A stretch of DNA of 64,000 nt from Acidobacteriaceae bacterium (GTDB lineage: Bacteria > Acidobacteriota > Terriglobia > Terriglobales > Acidobacteriaceae). The DNA is taken from positions 15,294 to 79,293 of the forward strand of contig PLFY01000133.1 in assembly GCA_003138365.1 (NCBI GenBank), in the 5' to 3' direction. The notes below the pieces were generated by a model. That model had not been told where the DNA came from. It saw nothing but the letters and a program-made list of their open reading frames with translations, and did not search any database. Positions 1 to 9,262 of this stretch are shown piece by piece (position 1 is the stretch's first letter; every line of letters begins with the position of its first letter). A program made the position numbers and the translations under genes.

Positions 1-123
1 TGAAGTCGTGCCCTGACGCTTTTGCAGTCTCAATGGAGTTTTGCAAGAGGCTCCTTCCTCTCTCCTTTATGTACGGGCTGAGGCGCATACCCTCCATCCA
101 GACACGCGCTATTGGACGGGCTC

Positions 124-1605
124 TTAGTCCGTTGAGGAGGTAGCCATTCTGCGCCGTGCCAGTGGAGCAGCCGTGACCCAGTAGAGCACCGGGCCCAGCA
201 AGCCCACCGCGACCGAGAAGAGCAGCGCCGATGTAGTGCCGATGAGCTTTTCGTCGCGCGAGGCATAGAGCGCATAGCCGATCAACGCAGCCGGGCCCAG
301 GCCCAGCAAAGCTGCGGTAGTCAGATTGCCGGCTTTGAAGGGCCTCGCCAGATTGGGCTCACGAATCCGCAGGACAACGAGGGCCACGAACTCCAGCAGC
401 AAACTCGTGCCATATAAGATGAGGTCGATGGAGATGAGCCGTTCAAAGGGCAGTTTGAGCGCCATGGCCCAGGCCAGGCCGCAGAGCAGAACGCTCACCC
501 AGGGAACTCCGCGCTTGTTGCGCCGGGCAACCACGCGCGGCAACATACCGTCTTCGGCCATGGCCATGGGCAGGCGCGTATAACTCATGACCAGCGCGTT
601 GAACATGCCGACGCCCGAAATGGCGCCGCCGGCAACCACGGCCAACCCCAGCCCCGCTCCGACGAGTCCAGTGCCGCCGAGCGCCCTTGCGGCCGTGGTC
701 CAGTCGCCGGTCGAGAAGCTGTCCGCGGAGAGACCAGCCAGCGCCATGGCCGCCAGCGGCAAGATGTAGGTGATGGCCACCAGAATTGTGGATAGGATCA
801 TGGCGCGAGGATAGTTGCGCTGCGGATTCTCCACCTCCTGGGCCACGGTGGAGGCGTTGTCCCAGCCCATGTAGTTCCACATCGCCACCAGGACCGCTGT
901 CGAAAAACCGGATTCCGCACCAAGCCCCAGTCCAGTCCCCAAACCGGGCCCGCCCCATTGCACCTGGGGGTGCAGCGTAAGCCCGCGCCACAGCCCGAGA
1001 ATTACAAAGACCACGAAGGGCGCAAGCAGCAACGCGAACAGCCCCATCGAGTCCTCTCCCACTGCCGGCGCACCGCGCAGGTTCCACGCGCAGCAAAGCA
1101 CCACGACCGCCAGCGACCAGGCGTAGCCGTACCAACCAGCGGTGAGCCCAGGCGAGAACTTGCCCAGGTAAAGCACAAAGATGGCCGGATAAATGGCCAT
1201 GTCGAAGACGCTGGCCGAGAGCGAGAGCCACCCCTCCTGATAGCCCCAGAAGGTCCCCAGCGCACGCCGCACCCAGATGTAAAAGCCGCCCTCGGCAGGA
1301 ATGGCGCTGGCCAGTTCGCCGATCATCAGCGCCGTTGGCAGGGACCACAGAAGTGGCAAGACCAGCAGAATCGCGATGGCCTTCAGGAATCCGGCTCCTC
1401 CGAGAATGTCCTCAATACCATACGGGCCGCCTGAAACCATGAAATAGGTGGCGGCTACCAGCGGTAGAAAGCGCATCTTCCGGCGAGCAGGGTTGAGGGC
1501 AAGTGGCATCACAAGCGAATCTAACAACCGTTGCCGCCCGCGGAAAGAGAAAAATGAGGGAGGGGAAACGATCCTGCCTCGCGCGCCGCGCCAGTCATTG
1601 CGCAC
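124..1605 (-). CDS. APC-superfamily amino acid permease (true start probably a downstream Met)
   Basis: Hydrophobic multi-TM translation with APC-like segments (GGPYGIEDILGGAG, EVENPQRNYPRAM, YTRLPMAMAEDGMLP). Confidence 0.85.
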   Translation of the reverse strand: MRNDWRGARGRIVSPPSFFSFRGRQRLLDSLVMPLALNPARRKMRFLPLVAATYFMVSGGPYGIEDILGGAGFLKAIAILLVLPLLWSLPTALMIGELASAIPAEGGFYIWVRRALGTFWGYQEGWLSLSASVFDMAIYPAIFVLYLGKFSPGLTAGWYGYAWSLAVVVLCCAWNLRGAPAVGEDSMGLFALLLAPFVVFVILGLWRGLTLHPQVQWGGPGLGTGLGLGAESGFSTAVLVAMWNYMGWDNASTVAQEVENPQRNYPRAMILSTILVAITYILPLAAMALAGLSADSFSTGDWTTAARALGGTGLVGAGLGLAVVAGGAISGVGMFNALVMSYTRLPMAMAEDGMLPRVVARRNKRGVPWVSVLLCGLAWAMALKLPFERLISIDLILYGTSLLLEFVALVVLRIREPNLARPFKAGNLTTAALLGLGPAALIGYALYASRDEKLIGTTSALLFSVAVGLLGPVLYWVTAAPLARRRMATSSTD

Positions 1606-1642
1606 CCCAAGCGCATCATCCGGTATAATCCCCTTGAGACCC

Positions 1643-1735
1643 GGAGAGATGGCCGAGCGGCTGAAGGCGGCGGTTTGCTAAACCGTTATAGGGTCAAAAG
1701 CTCTATCGGGGGTTCGAATCCCCCTCTCTCCGCCA
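1643..1735 (+). tRNA. tRNA-Ser (anticodon GCT)
   Basis: ggagaga acceptor paired with tctctcc, class II long variable arm, GGTTCGAATCC T-arm, tttGCTaa anticodon loop, encoded CCA. Confidence 0.95.
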
Positions 1736-1823
1736 TCGATTTAAAATCAACGGCTTACAGCACCGGCTATATTCTCGCGAAAAGTCCGTTTTCCCGGTAT
1801 TAACCCTCTGGAGAGCGGAACAC

Positions 1824-2379
1824 ATGGCAAATCGCAAGGTTGCCCTGCTTCCGCGGGTCAAGACACTTCATCAGCAGCGCCCCTACCTCAAACCAGCACT
1901 GGCCGCGAACGGCAAGATTCGTCCGCACTGGGCCGTTTATAACAATCAGCCGACTCACTTCCCCAATGACGTCTGCTACCTCCGGTACGAACAGGGCAAA
2001 CGGCTGGTCTTGGAGCAGGTCGGCGCTGACTTGGCTGTGGCACAAGTCGAGTTGCTGCGGCGAACCATCTCGAAGGGAAGGCGCTCGGAAATGCTGTGAG
2101 GAGGCCGAGGCTCCTGTCTCGCGCGTCCGTCTGGGCTCGACGATGGAACTCGTACTTGGATGGTATAGGAGCCCGTGTTCACTCCGAACGGCAAAAGGGT
2201 ACGGAGATGTCCTGGAGCAGTTCCGCCAGCGCTGCCAGAAGGGCTACCTGGACGAAATGAGCCGCGCCGATCTGGTCGCGTTCATCGTGAAAAAGAAGGA
2301 GCGGGTGCTGAGTAGCCGCACCATTTTCAATCGAGTGTCCAATGTTTGGACACATTCCTCCGCGCGCATGGGCTACTGA
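1824..2379 (+). pseudogene. Degraded tyrosine recombinase/integrase remnant (N-terminal and core-binding parts split over frames)
   Basis: Fragments resemble phage-integrase N-terminus (VKTLHQQRPYLKPALAANGKIRPHWAVYNNQPTHFPNDVCYLRYEQGKRLVLEQVG) and SAM-like domain ([28 protein letters not shown]); frame shifts near 2090 and 2346; no catalytic R..HxxR..Y domain; adjacent to tRNA. Confidence 0.6.
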
Positions 2380-2630
2380 CGGAGCGTGATTTGGCCACGC
2401 CCCAATTCGGGCCGAGAGTTCTGTTTCTGGACTCCTCTCATGAAGTGAGCGGTATTGACCGCTTTCCCCTTGCGACCGCTGAGCCGAAGGTTCCAACTAG
2501 ACTTCGTAACTTGCCATGCGCATCTCTCACCTCTACTTGCGCACAACACAAATTCCACCGATCCGCTGAATCCGGCCAAGGGCGAGCTTCGGATTACAAC
2601 GCAACTCGAAGAGCACGAAAGGAAAGGGAC

Positions 2631-4553
2631 ATGGCACTCGTCAAGAAAGTTGCCGTCCAGGCAACGTCCGCGTCAACGGAGGGGGGAAAGCCCTCGCTTG
2701 TAACCGCCCGCGAGGCGGAAGCGCAACGCAAAAAGGCGAGGACCCTCGCCAAACAACAGCAGGCTGCCGAGCGCATTGCCGCTGCCACGGGAGAGTTGGC
2801 CTCCGGCATCGCCGAAGCATCGTCGGCGGCCGAGGAGTTGAAGCGCGCCAGCGATCAGATCGCCACCGGCGCCGAGGAAGCCTCGAGCGCCGCGCAGGAG
2901 TCGCTGGCCGCGTTCCAGCAGGTGGGAGTCTCGATCACCCGGCAACTGCAGAACGCCGATCTCAGCGCCGGCAAGGGCGAGGCCTGCCAAACGTTGATCG
3001 CCCGAACCAGCGGGGACGTGGCCGGTCTGATTTCGAACGTTGGTGTGGCCGCGCAGCGCCAGGTCGATTCCGTGCGCATGGTGGTGGAACTGGAGAAGCA
3101 GGCCGCCACGATCGGCGACATCGTCAAGGCGGTGGCGCGCATCGCCGACCAGACCAACCTGCTGGCCTTGAATGCGGCCATCGAAGCCGCGCGGGCCGGC
3201 AAGCACGGCAAGGGCTTCGCGGTGGTTGCCGACGAGGTGCGCACGCTGGCCGAGACCTCGGAGAAGAGCGCAAAGCAGATTCAGGAACTGGTCGGGCAGA
3301 TTCAGGCGGATGTCAAGAAGATCGCCGAAGGCATCAATACGTCCGCCAAGACGATGGAAGAAGAGGTGGAAAAAGGCAAGATCATCACCGCCCAACTGGA
3401 GCAGATTCGCCTCGACGCCATTGAGATCGTCAAGGGCATCCGCGAAATTGCGGTGAACGCCGGGCAGTCGAATGTGGCTGCAGGGCAGGCCCTCAAGGGT
3501 TCGCAGAGCATCGCGGCCGCTGCCGAGGAGCAGTCCTCCGCGGCCGAAGAGTCGGGCAAGACGGTGGCCGAGCAGGCCCAGGCGCTGGCCGAGTGCGAAC
3601 AGGCCGCCCAGGCCCTGTCGGAGCTGGCCGAAGATCTGAAGAACTCGACCGACGTGGCCAAGAGCGCAGAGCAGGTGGCTTCCTCGTCCGAGGAGTTGTC
3701 TTCGGCAGTGCAGGAGATCAATCGCTCCAGCGCCCAGATCATGACCGCGCTGGGTCAGATTCGCAAGGGCGCCGAGGTGCAGTCGTCTGCTTCCGAGGAG
3801 TCCGCGGCAGCCACCAACCAGATCGAGAAGGGGTTGGAAGTTGCGCAGAAGCGGGCCACAGCGAGTGCCGAGAAGGTGGTGGCGATCAAGAATCTGCTCG
3901 GCGAGAACAAGACCGCAGTCAATGGGCTGATCAACGGCCTATCCAGCTCTGCGGACGCCTCCCGCTCCAGCATCAAGCAGATGAACGACCTCGAGCTGGT
4001 GTCCCGGCGTATCGACAAGATCGTCGAGGCTATCAGCACGGTGTCGATTCAGACCAACATGCTGGCCGTCAATGGAGCCATTGAAGCCGCGCGGGCAGGA
4101 GAGTTTGGCAAGGGCTTCGTGGTGGTGGCCACCGACATCCGCAACCTGGCCCACGACTCGGCCGAGAACGCGGACCGCATCAAGGATCTGGTGAAGGCGG
4201 TGCAGGATCAGATCGGGGTTGTGGGCCGCGACCTGAACGAGATTGTGGCCTCGGCCGTCAGCGAGGTGGAGAAGGCCAAGAGCACAACCACCGATCTGGT
4301 TTCCATTGAGGCCGACATCCTGGTCGTCGAAAAGGGCTGTCAGGAGATTCTTTCCGCGTCGGAAGAGATTGCCGCCGCATTGGGCCAGGTGAAGAAGGGC
4401 ATCGAGCAGATCTCCGCCGCCGCAACCGAGGCCGACAAGGCAGCAACCGAAGCCTCCAGCGCCGCGCAGCAGCAGTCCAAGGGCGCCGAAGACCTGGCCG
4501 CAGCCATCGAAGAAATCGCTTCGCTGGCCGACGAACTGCAGAGCGCAGCGTAA
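2631..4553 (+). CDS. Soluble methyl-accepting chemotaxis protein with two signalling tips
   Basis: Two tip motifs ([37 protein letters not shown] and [37 protein letters not shown]); no TM segment; ATG at 2631. Confidence 0.9.
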   Translation: MALVKKVAVQATSASTEGGKPSLVTAREAEAQRKKARTLAKQQQAAERIAAATGELASGIAEASSAAEELKRASDQIATGAEEASSAAQESLAAFQQVGVSITRQLQNADLSAGKGEACQTLIARTSGDVAGLISNVGVAAQRQVDSVRMVVELEKQAATIGDIVKAVARIADQTNLLALNAAIEAARAGKHGKGFAVVADEVRTLAETSEKSAKQIQELVGQIQADVKKIAEGINTSAKTMEEEVEKGKIITAQLEQIRLDAIEIVKGIREIAVNAGQSNVAAGQALKGSQSIAAAAEEQSSAAEESGKTVAEQAQALAECEQAAQALSELAEDLKNSTDVAKSAEQVASSSEELSSAVQEINRSSAQIMTALGQIRKGAEVQSSASEESAAATNQIEKGLEVAQKRATASAEKVVAIKNLLGENKTAVNGLINGLSSSADASRSSIKQMNDLELVSRRIDKIVEAISTVSIQTNMLAVNGAIEAARAGEFGKGFVVVATDIRNLAHDSAENADRIKDLVKAVQDQIGVVGRDLNEIVASAVSEVEKAKSTTTDLVSIEADILVVEKGCQEILSASEEIAAALGQVKKGIEQISAAATEADKAATEASSAAQQQSKGAEDLAAAIEEIASLADELQSAA

Positions 4554-4565
4554 GGGAGCGCGACC

Positions 4566-6230
4566 ATGACGACAAGAGCATCGAAGCACAATAATGGCGG
4601 CACGCTGGTCGAGGAGCCGATTCTCGATCAGGGCGCTCCCGACAATCAGCCGGATGAGGCGGCGAGCGAAGTCCGCTACGCCGCGGCGCCCGCCTCGAAT
4701 CCACAACAGAATCTACAACAGGGCCCACAAAAGGGCACGCAACAGGGGACACAGCAGTTTGTGACCTTCATCGCCGGCGACGAGGTCTTCGCGGCCGACA
4801 TGACGCCAGTGAAGGAGATCATTCGAGTTCCCGAAGTGGTGCGGGTGCCGCTGGCGCCGGCCGCTCTTGAGGGTCTTGCCAACCTGCGCGGCAAGGTTCT
4901 GCCCATCATCAGCCTGCGCCGTCTCTTCGGGTTTGAAGAGCTGGCCCACGACGACTCGACGCGAGCTCTGGTGGTGGACGTCGGCCAGCCGCTGGGTTTC
5001 GTGGTCGACCGTGTCTCGAGCGTGGTGGGCGTCGACGCCGGTCACATTGAAGACGTAGGCTCCCTGCGCACCACGGTGAATACCGAGGTGCTTTCCAGCC
5101 TCATCAAGGATGTGGGCGGCCACGCCATGATCATGGTGCTGGACTTTGCCAAGCTGATCGAGCGGGAGTTCTCGCAGATTGCGGCCATCACAAAAAACAC
5201 CGGCGTTGCGGGCACGGCGCAGGCCGGCGTGCAAGCCGACGAAGAAGACCTGAGCGATGAACTGCAACTGGTCAGCTTCGACGTCGACGGGCAGGAGTAC
5301 GCCATCGCAATCGAGGACGTGCAGGAGATTGTGCAGGTGCCGGAGGCGGTCATCCACGTGCCGCACTCGGAGTCGCATGTGCTGGGCGTGATGACCTTGC
5401 GCAGCCGCCTGCTGCCGCTGGTGAACCTGCGCGCCATGTTCGCCCTGCCCTACCGCGAGCTGGACGAGAAGAGCCGCATCGTTGTGCTCACCCTGGGCGG
5501 CGTCTCGGTGGGTGTGGTGGTGGATGCGGTCAGCGAGGTGCTGCGCGTCTCGAAGTCCGGAGTCGATCCGCTTCCCGCGATGCTGGCCCGCGAAGGAAAC
5601 CTGGCCGAGGTGACCTCCATCTGCCGTCTGGACAATGGCAAGCGCCTGGTGTCGATCGTCACCGCGCGCAATCTCTTCGGTCATTCGGTCATCAAGGAGG
5701 CATTGAGCGCTGTGAACGAAAGTGAACTGGAAGAGGGCCAGCAAACCAAAGAAGCGGACGACAACCTGGACGACGATGAACAGGTGGTCATCTTCCGCCT
5801 GGACAAGGAGGAGTTCGGCGCGCCCATCGCCAGCGTGCAGGAGATTGTGCGGGTTCCGGAAGAGTTGATCCGCGTTCCCAAGGCGCCTTCGTTCGTCGAG
5901 GGGGTCATCAATCTGCGCGGAACCGTGCTGCCGGTGATCGATCTCCGCCTGCGGCTGGGCCTGAACCAGGTAGAGCGCAGCGATCGCCAGCGGATCATGG
6001 TGTTTCTCATCTCCGATGTGCGCACCGGATTCATCGTCGATCAGGTGGCTGAGGTGTTGAAGATTCCCAAGGCAGCCATCGAACCTGCGCCGCAACTGTC
6101 CAGCGATCAGGTCAGGCTGCTCAGCCGCATGGCCAATCTCGAAAAGCAGAAGCGCATGGTGCAACTGATCGATCCACCTCACTTGATGGAGAAGGGTGAG
6201 CTGGTTGCGCTCGCCGCAGTTACGGGATAA
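4566..6230 (+). CDS. cheW: CheW-like adaptor with three CheW domains
   Basis: Three repeats of (V)xEIxRVPE...LRG/LRSxxLPxxxLR. Confidence 0.9.
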   Translation: MTTRASKHNNGGTLVEEPILDQGAPDNQPDEAASEVRYAAAPASNPQQNLQQGPQKGTQQGTQQFVTFIAGDEVFAADMTPVKEIIRVPEVVRVPLAPAALEGLANLRGKVLPIISLRRLFGFEELAHDDSTRALVVDVGQPLGFVVDRVSSVVGVDAGHIEDVGSLRTTVNTEVLSSLIKDVGGHAMIMVLDFAKLIEREFSQIAAITKNTGVAGTAQAGVQADEEDLSDELQLVSFDVDGQEYAIAIEDVQEIVQVPEAVIHVPHSESHVLGVMTLRSRLLPLVNLRAMFALPYRELDEKSRIVVLTLGGVSVGVVVDAVSEVLRVSKSGVDPLPAMLAREGNLAEVTSICRLDNGKRLVSIVTARNLFGHSVIKEALSAVNESELEEGQQTKEADDNLDDDEQVVIFRLDKEEFGAPIASVQEIVRVPEELIRVPKAPSFVEGVINLRGTVLPVIDLRLRLGLNQVERSDRQRIMVFLISDVRTGFIVDQVAEVLKIPKAAIEPAPQLSSDQVRLLSRMANLEKQKRMVQLIDPPHLMEKGELVALAAVTG

Positions 6231-6234
6231 GCCA

Positions 6235-7308
6235 ATGATCAAGCTGCTGATTGTCGACGACTCGGCGCTGATGCGCCGCCAGTTGATGGTCCTGTTTCAG
6301 GCAGAGGGAGACTTCGAGGTTCGTCAGGCCAGAAACGGCGACGAAGCGGTGAGGGAAAACCGGGAATTCGAGCCGCATGTTGTGACGTTGGACATCAACA
6401 TGCCGGAGATGGACGGATTGACCGCGCTTTCTCTCATCATGGCCGAGAGGCCCGTCGCTGTGGTCATGGTCTCCTCGCTCACCAACGAGGGGGCTCTGGC
6501 GACGTTTGAAGCTCTGAATCTGGGCGCGGTGGATTTTGTTGCCAAGCCGGGCGGAACGATTTCGCTTTCCATCGACAAGATCGCCGCGGAACTGGTATCG
6601 AAGGTGCGCAGCGCGGCGCGGGCACGGCCGAGGAACAGAGTATCGACCGCTGGCGCGTTGGCCAGGCGCATGCAGGAGGAGCGCAAGAAGGCTTCTCAGG
6701 CCTCTGCCGCGTTGGCCGCGCCCAGAGGAACCAGCGACGGCTTGGTGGTGATGGGCGCATCCACGGGCGGTCCGCGCGCCTTGGAGATTGTCTTATCGGG
6801 GTTGGCGGCGAACTTCCCCTGGCCGGTGCTGGTGGCGCAGCACATGCCTGGGGCGTTCACCAGGGCCTTCGCCGACCGGCTGGATCAGTTGTGCGCTTTG
6901 CAGGTCGTGGAGGCGGGCTCTGCCCTGGCGATCGAGGCCGGGAAGATCTACATCGGCAGGGGTGGGGCGGACATGGTGCTGGCCAACCGCGCCGGCAGGC
7001 TGACCGTTCTGCCCACGCCGGAGAATTCGAACTACCTGTGGCACCCGTCGGTCGAGTTGCTGGGCCGGTCGGTGCTTGAACACTACGATCCGAGGCGGGT
7101 CACGGCGGTGCTGATGACCGGGATGGGCTACGACGGTTCGGATGCGTTTTCCGAGATCAAGAAGCGCGGCGGCCGCACCATTGCCGAATCGGAAGAATCG
7201 GCTGTGGTTTACGGAATGCCGGCCGAGTTGGTCGGCAAGGGTGGCGCAAGCCTGGTGCTTGCCATTGAAAAGATCGCCGCGCAGGTCTCCGCCTGGGCCG
7301 GCCGGTAA
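6235..7308 (+). CDS. cheB: Chemotaxis response regulator protein-glutamate methylesterase CheB
   Basis: Receiver (LLIVDDSALMRRQL, VTLDINMPEMDGL) plus methylesterase (GASTGGPRALE, AQHMPGAFTRAFADRLD, MTGMGYDGSDA). Confidence 0.95.
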   Translation: MIKLLIVDDSALMRRQLMVLFQAEGDFEVRQARNGDEAVRENREFEPHVVTLDINMPEMDGLTALSLIMAERPVAVVMVSSLTNEGALATFEALNLGAVDFVAKPGGTISLSIDKIAAELVSKVRSAARARPRNRVSTAGALARRMQEERKKASQASAALAAPRGTSDGLVVMGASTGGPRALEIVLSGLAANFPWPVLVAQHMPGAFTRAFADRLDQLCALQVVEAGSALAIEAGKIYIGRGGADMVLANRAGRLTVLPTPENSNYLWHPSVELLGRSVLEHYDPRRVTAVLMTGMGYDGSDAFSEIKKRGGRTIAESEESAVVYGMPAELVGKGGASLVLAIEKIAAQVSAWAGR

Positions 7309-7364
7309 GAAAAAAAGGGCGGCTGCGCAGGAGATCATCTGGGCCGGCCAGTCAGGAATGAACG

Positions 7365-8003
7365 ATGGGTCTGGTTAAAGGGAAAGCTGCGCAACCTGCC
7401 GGGAACACCACGTCCAAACCGGCCAGTTGCGAGGAGTTGGCGGCTGGGCTGGAAAGCGCCGATGCGGCAGTTCGCCGCCACGCCGCCAGGGAGATTCCAG
7501 CCTGCGCGGATGCCGGCGCCGCGCTGGTCAGCCGGCTGAAACGCGAGGAGGAGATCGCGGTGCGAGCGGCGATTCTGACCGCGTTGATTCGGCTCGACGA
7601 TCCAGTAGCAACAGCGGGGTTGGCCGACTGCCTGCGCAGCGAGGACGTGGCCCTGCGCAACGAAGCCATTGAGGCCCTCAAGGAGCTGGCCTCGAGCGGC
7701 GACCGGGCCGGCGCTGTGCCGCCGGTTCTCGCCTCCTTGCTGGCCGATCCCGATCCCGATGTGCGCATCTTTGCCGTCAATGTCATGGAGTCGGCGCCGC
7801 ATCCGGATGTGGAGAGTTGGCTGATCGAAGCGATCGAGCGCGACTCGCACGTCAACGTTTGCGCCACTGCGGTGGACCTGTTGTGCGAGGTGGGCACGGA
7901 GGCGGCCATCGATCCGCTCGTCCGGCTCAAGGCTCGCTTTGCCTCTGAACCGTATATTCAATTTGCCGCCGGCCTGGCGTTGAAACGCATTCGTGAAATC
8001 TGA
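7365..8003 (+). CDS. HEAT-repeat (PBS-lyase-like) protein
   Basis: Repeated helical units (DAAVRRHAAREIP, EEIAVRAAILTALIRL, DPDVRIFAVNVME); inside the che operon. Confidence 0.8.
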   Translation: MGLVKGKAAQPAGNTTSKPASCEELAAGLESADAAVRRHAAREIPACADAGAALVSRLKREEEIAVRAAILTALIRLDDPVATAGLADCLRSEDVALRNEAIEALKELASSGDRAGAVPPVLASLLADPDPDVRIFAVNVMESAPHPDVESWLIEAIERDSHVNVCATAVDLLCEVGTEAAIDPLVRLKARFASEPYIQFAAGLALKRIREI

Positions 8004-8009
8004 TCTCCC

Positions 8010-8876
8010 ATGAGCGCATTTACGCCACAACCAGATCCCGGCCACGGCATCAGCAGCGAGGATTTCCTCAAGTTTCGGGAGTTCTTCTATCGCCGGACCG
8101 GCATCAGCTTCGAGGCCTCCAAGCGCTATTTTGTTGACAAGCGCCTGGCCGAGCGCATCGAGTCCACCGGCACGGGAAACTTTCGCGGCTACTTCACCCT
8201 GCTGCGTTTTCAGGCATCGGGCGAGGAGTTGCAACTGCTCACCAACTCCATGACTGTGAACGAAACCTATTTTCTGCGCGAGGAGTATCAGTTTCAATGC
8301 CTGGTCGATTCCATCCTTCCGGAGATCGTCAAGCACAAAGACGGCTCCGATCCGATTCGCATCTGGTGCATTCCATCTTCTTCGGGCGAAGAACCCTATT
8401 CGATCGCCATGTACCTGCTTGAAAAATGGCCCCAGATCAACGAATGGGATGTGGAGATCATCTCCTCGGACATCGACACCAGCATCCTGCGCCGCGCCCG
8501 GCAAGGCCGCTATTCGGTTCGCTCGGTGCAGTATGTGCCGGCGCGCTGGCTGGCAAAGTATTTCAAAGGCATCGGCGACGAGTACCAGCTCTCGGACGAT
8601 CTGTGCCAGGCGGTCGAGTTCACCCGCGTCAATCTCTCCGAGCCCGGCGACACCGCCAACTACCGCAACTTCGACGTCATCTTCTGCCGCAACCTGCTCA
8701 TCTATTTCGACGACCTGTCGCGCAAGACCGCGACGGACACATTTTACGAAGCCCTCAATCCAGGCGGCTTTATCTGCCTGGGTCATTCCGAATCCATGAG
8801 CCGCATCTCGTCCTTGTTCAAGGTGCGCAAGTTTCCGGAAGCGATCGTTTATCAGAAAACACTGGAGGCGCGATGA
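8010..8876 (+). CDS. cheR: CheR-type protein-glutamate O-methyltransferase
   Basis: MTVNETYFLREEYQF, IWCIPSSSGEEPYSIAM, FDVIFCRNLLIYFD motifs. Confidence 0.95.
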   Translation: MSAFTPQPDPGHGISSEDFLKFREFFYRRTGISFEASKRYFVDKRLAERIESTGTGNFRGYFTLLRFQASGEELQLLTNSMTVNETYFLREEYQFQCLVDSILPEIVKHKDGSDPIRIWCIPSSSGEEPYSIAMYLLEKWPQINEWDVEIISSDIDTSILRRARQGRYSVRSVQYVPARWLAKYFKGIGDEYQLSDDLCQAVEFTRVNLSEPGDTANYRNFDVIFCRNLLIYFDDLSRKTATDTFYEALNPGGFICLGHSESMSRISSLFKVRKFPEAIVYQKTLEAR

Positions 8877-9262
8877 AACGCGGCCTGGTTGTGAAACGCA
8901 TCCTCATCGTCGACGATGCCGCCACCGTGCGCATGTATCACCGCGGCATTCTGGAGTCCGCCGGTTACACGGTGGACGAGGCGCTGAACGGGATCGAGGC
9001 GCTGGAGAAGGCGCTTGAAACCCCTTTCGACCTGCTGCTGGTGGACATCAACATGCCCAGGCTCGACGGTTTTGGCTTCCTCAAAGAGCTGCGCCGCCAA
9101 CCGATGCCGCAGCCGCCGGCCATCATGGTCTCGACTGAAGCTGAAGCCCGAGACGAAGTGGCTGCCTACCGCGCCGGAGCCAGTTGCTATCTGCTCAAGC
9201 CAGTGCGGCCCTCGCAGTTATTGGCCCATGCCCGGCTGATGCTTGGGGAGGCAAACAAATGA
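8873..9262 (+). CDS. CheY-like single-domain response regulator
   Basis: RILIVDDAATVRMYH, DLLLVDINMPRLDGF, LLKPVRPSQL; overlaps the cheR stop by 4 nt (ATGA). Confidence 0.92.
   Translation: MKRGLVVKRILIVDDAATVRMYHRGILESAGYTVDEALNGIEALEKALETPFDLLLVDINMPRLDGFGFLKELRRQPMPQPPAIMVSTEAEARDEVAAYRAGASCYLLKPVRPSQLLAHARLMLGEANK

Noticed and set aside
443-1348. 301-aa ORF inside the permease
   Set aside because: Out-of-frame ORF on the same strand as a convincing permease, with R/G/H-rich composition typical of high-GC frame shadows.
2673-3395. Antisense ORFs across MCP, CheW, CheA and others (e.g. 4713..6242, 7335..8786, 10684..11424)
   Set aside because: No recognisable domains, biased composition, and complete overlap with well-supported genes.
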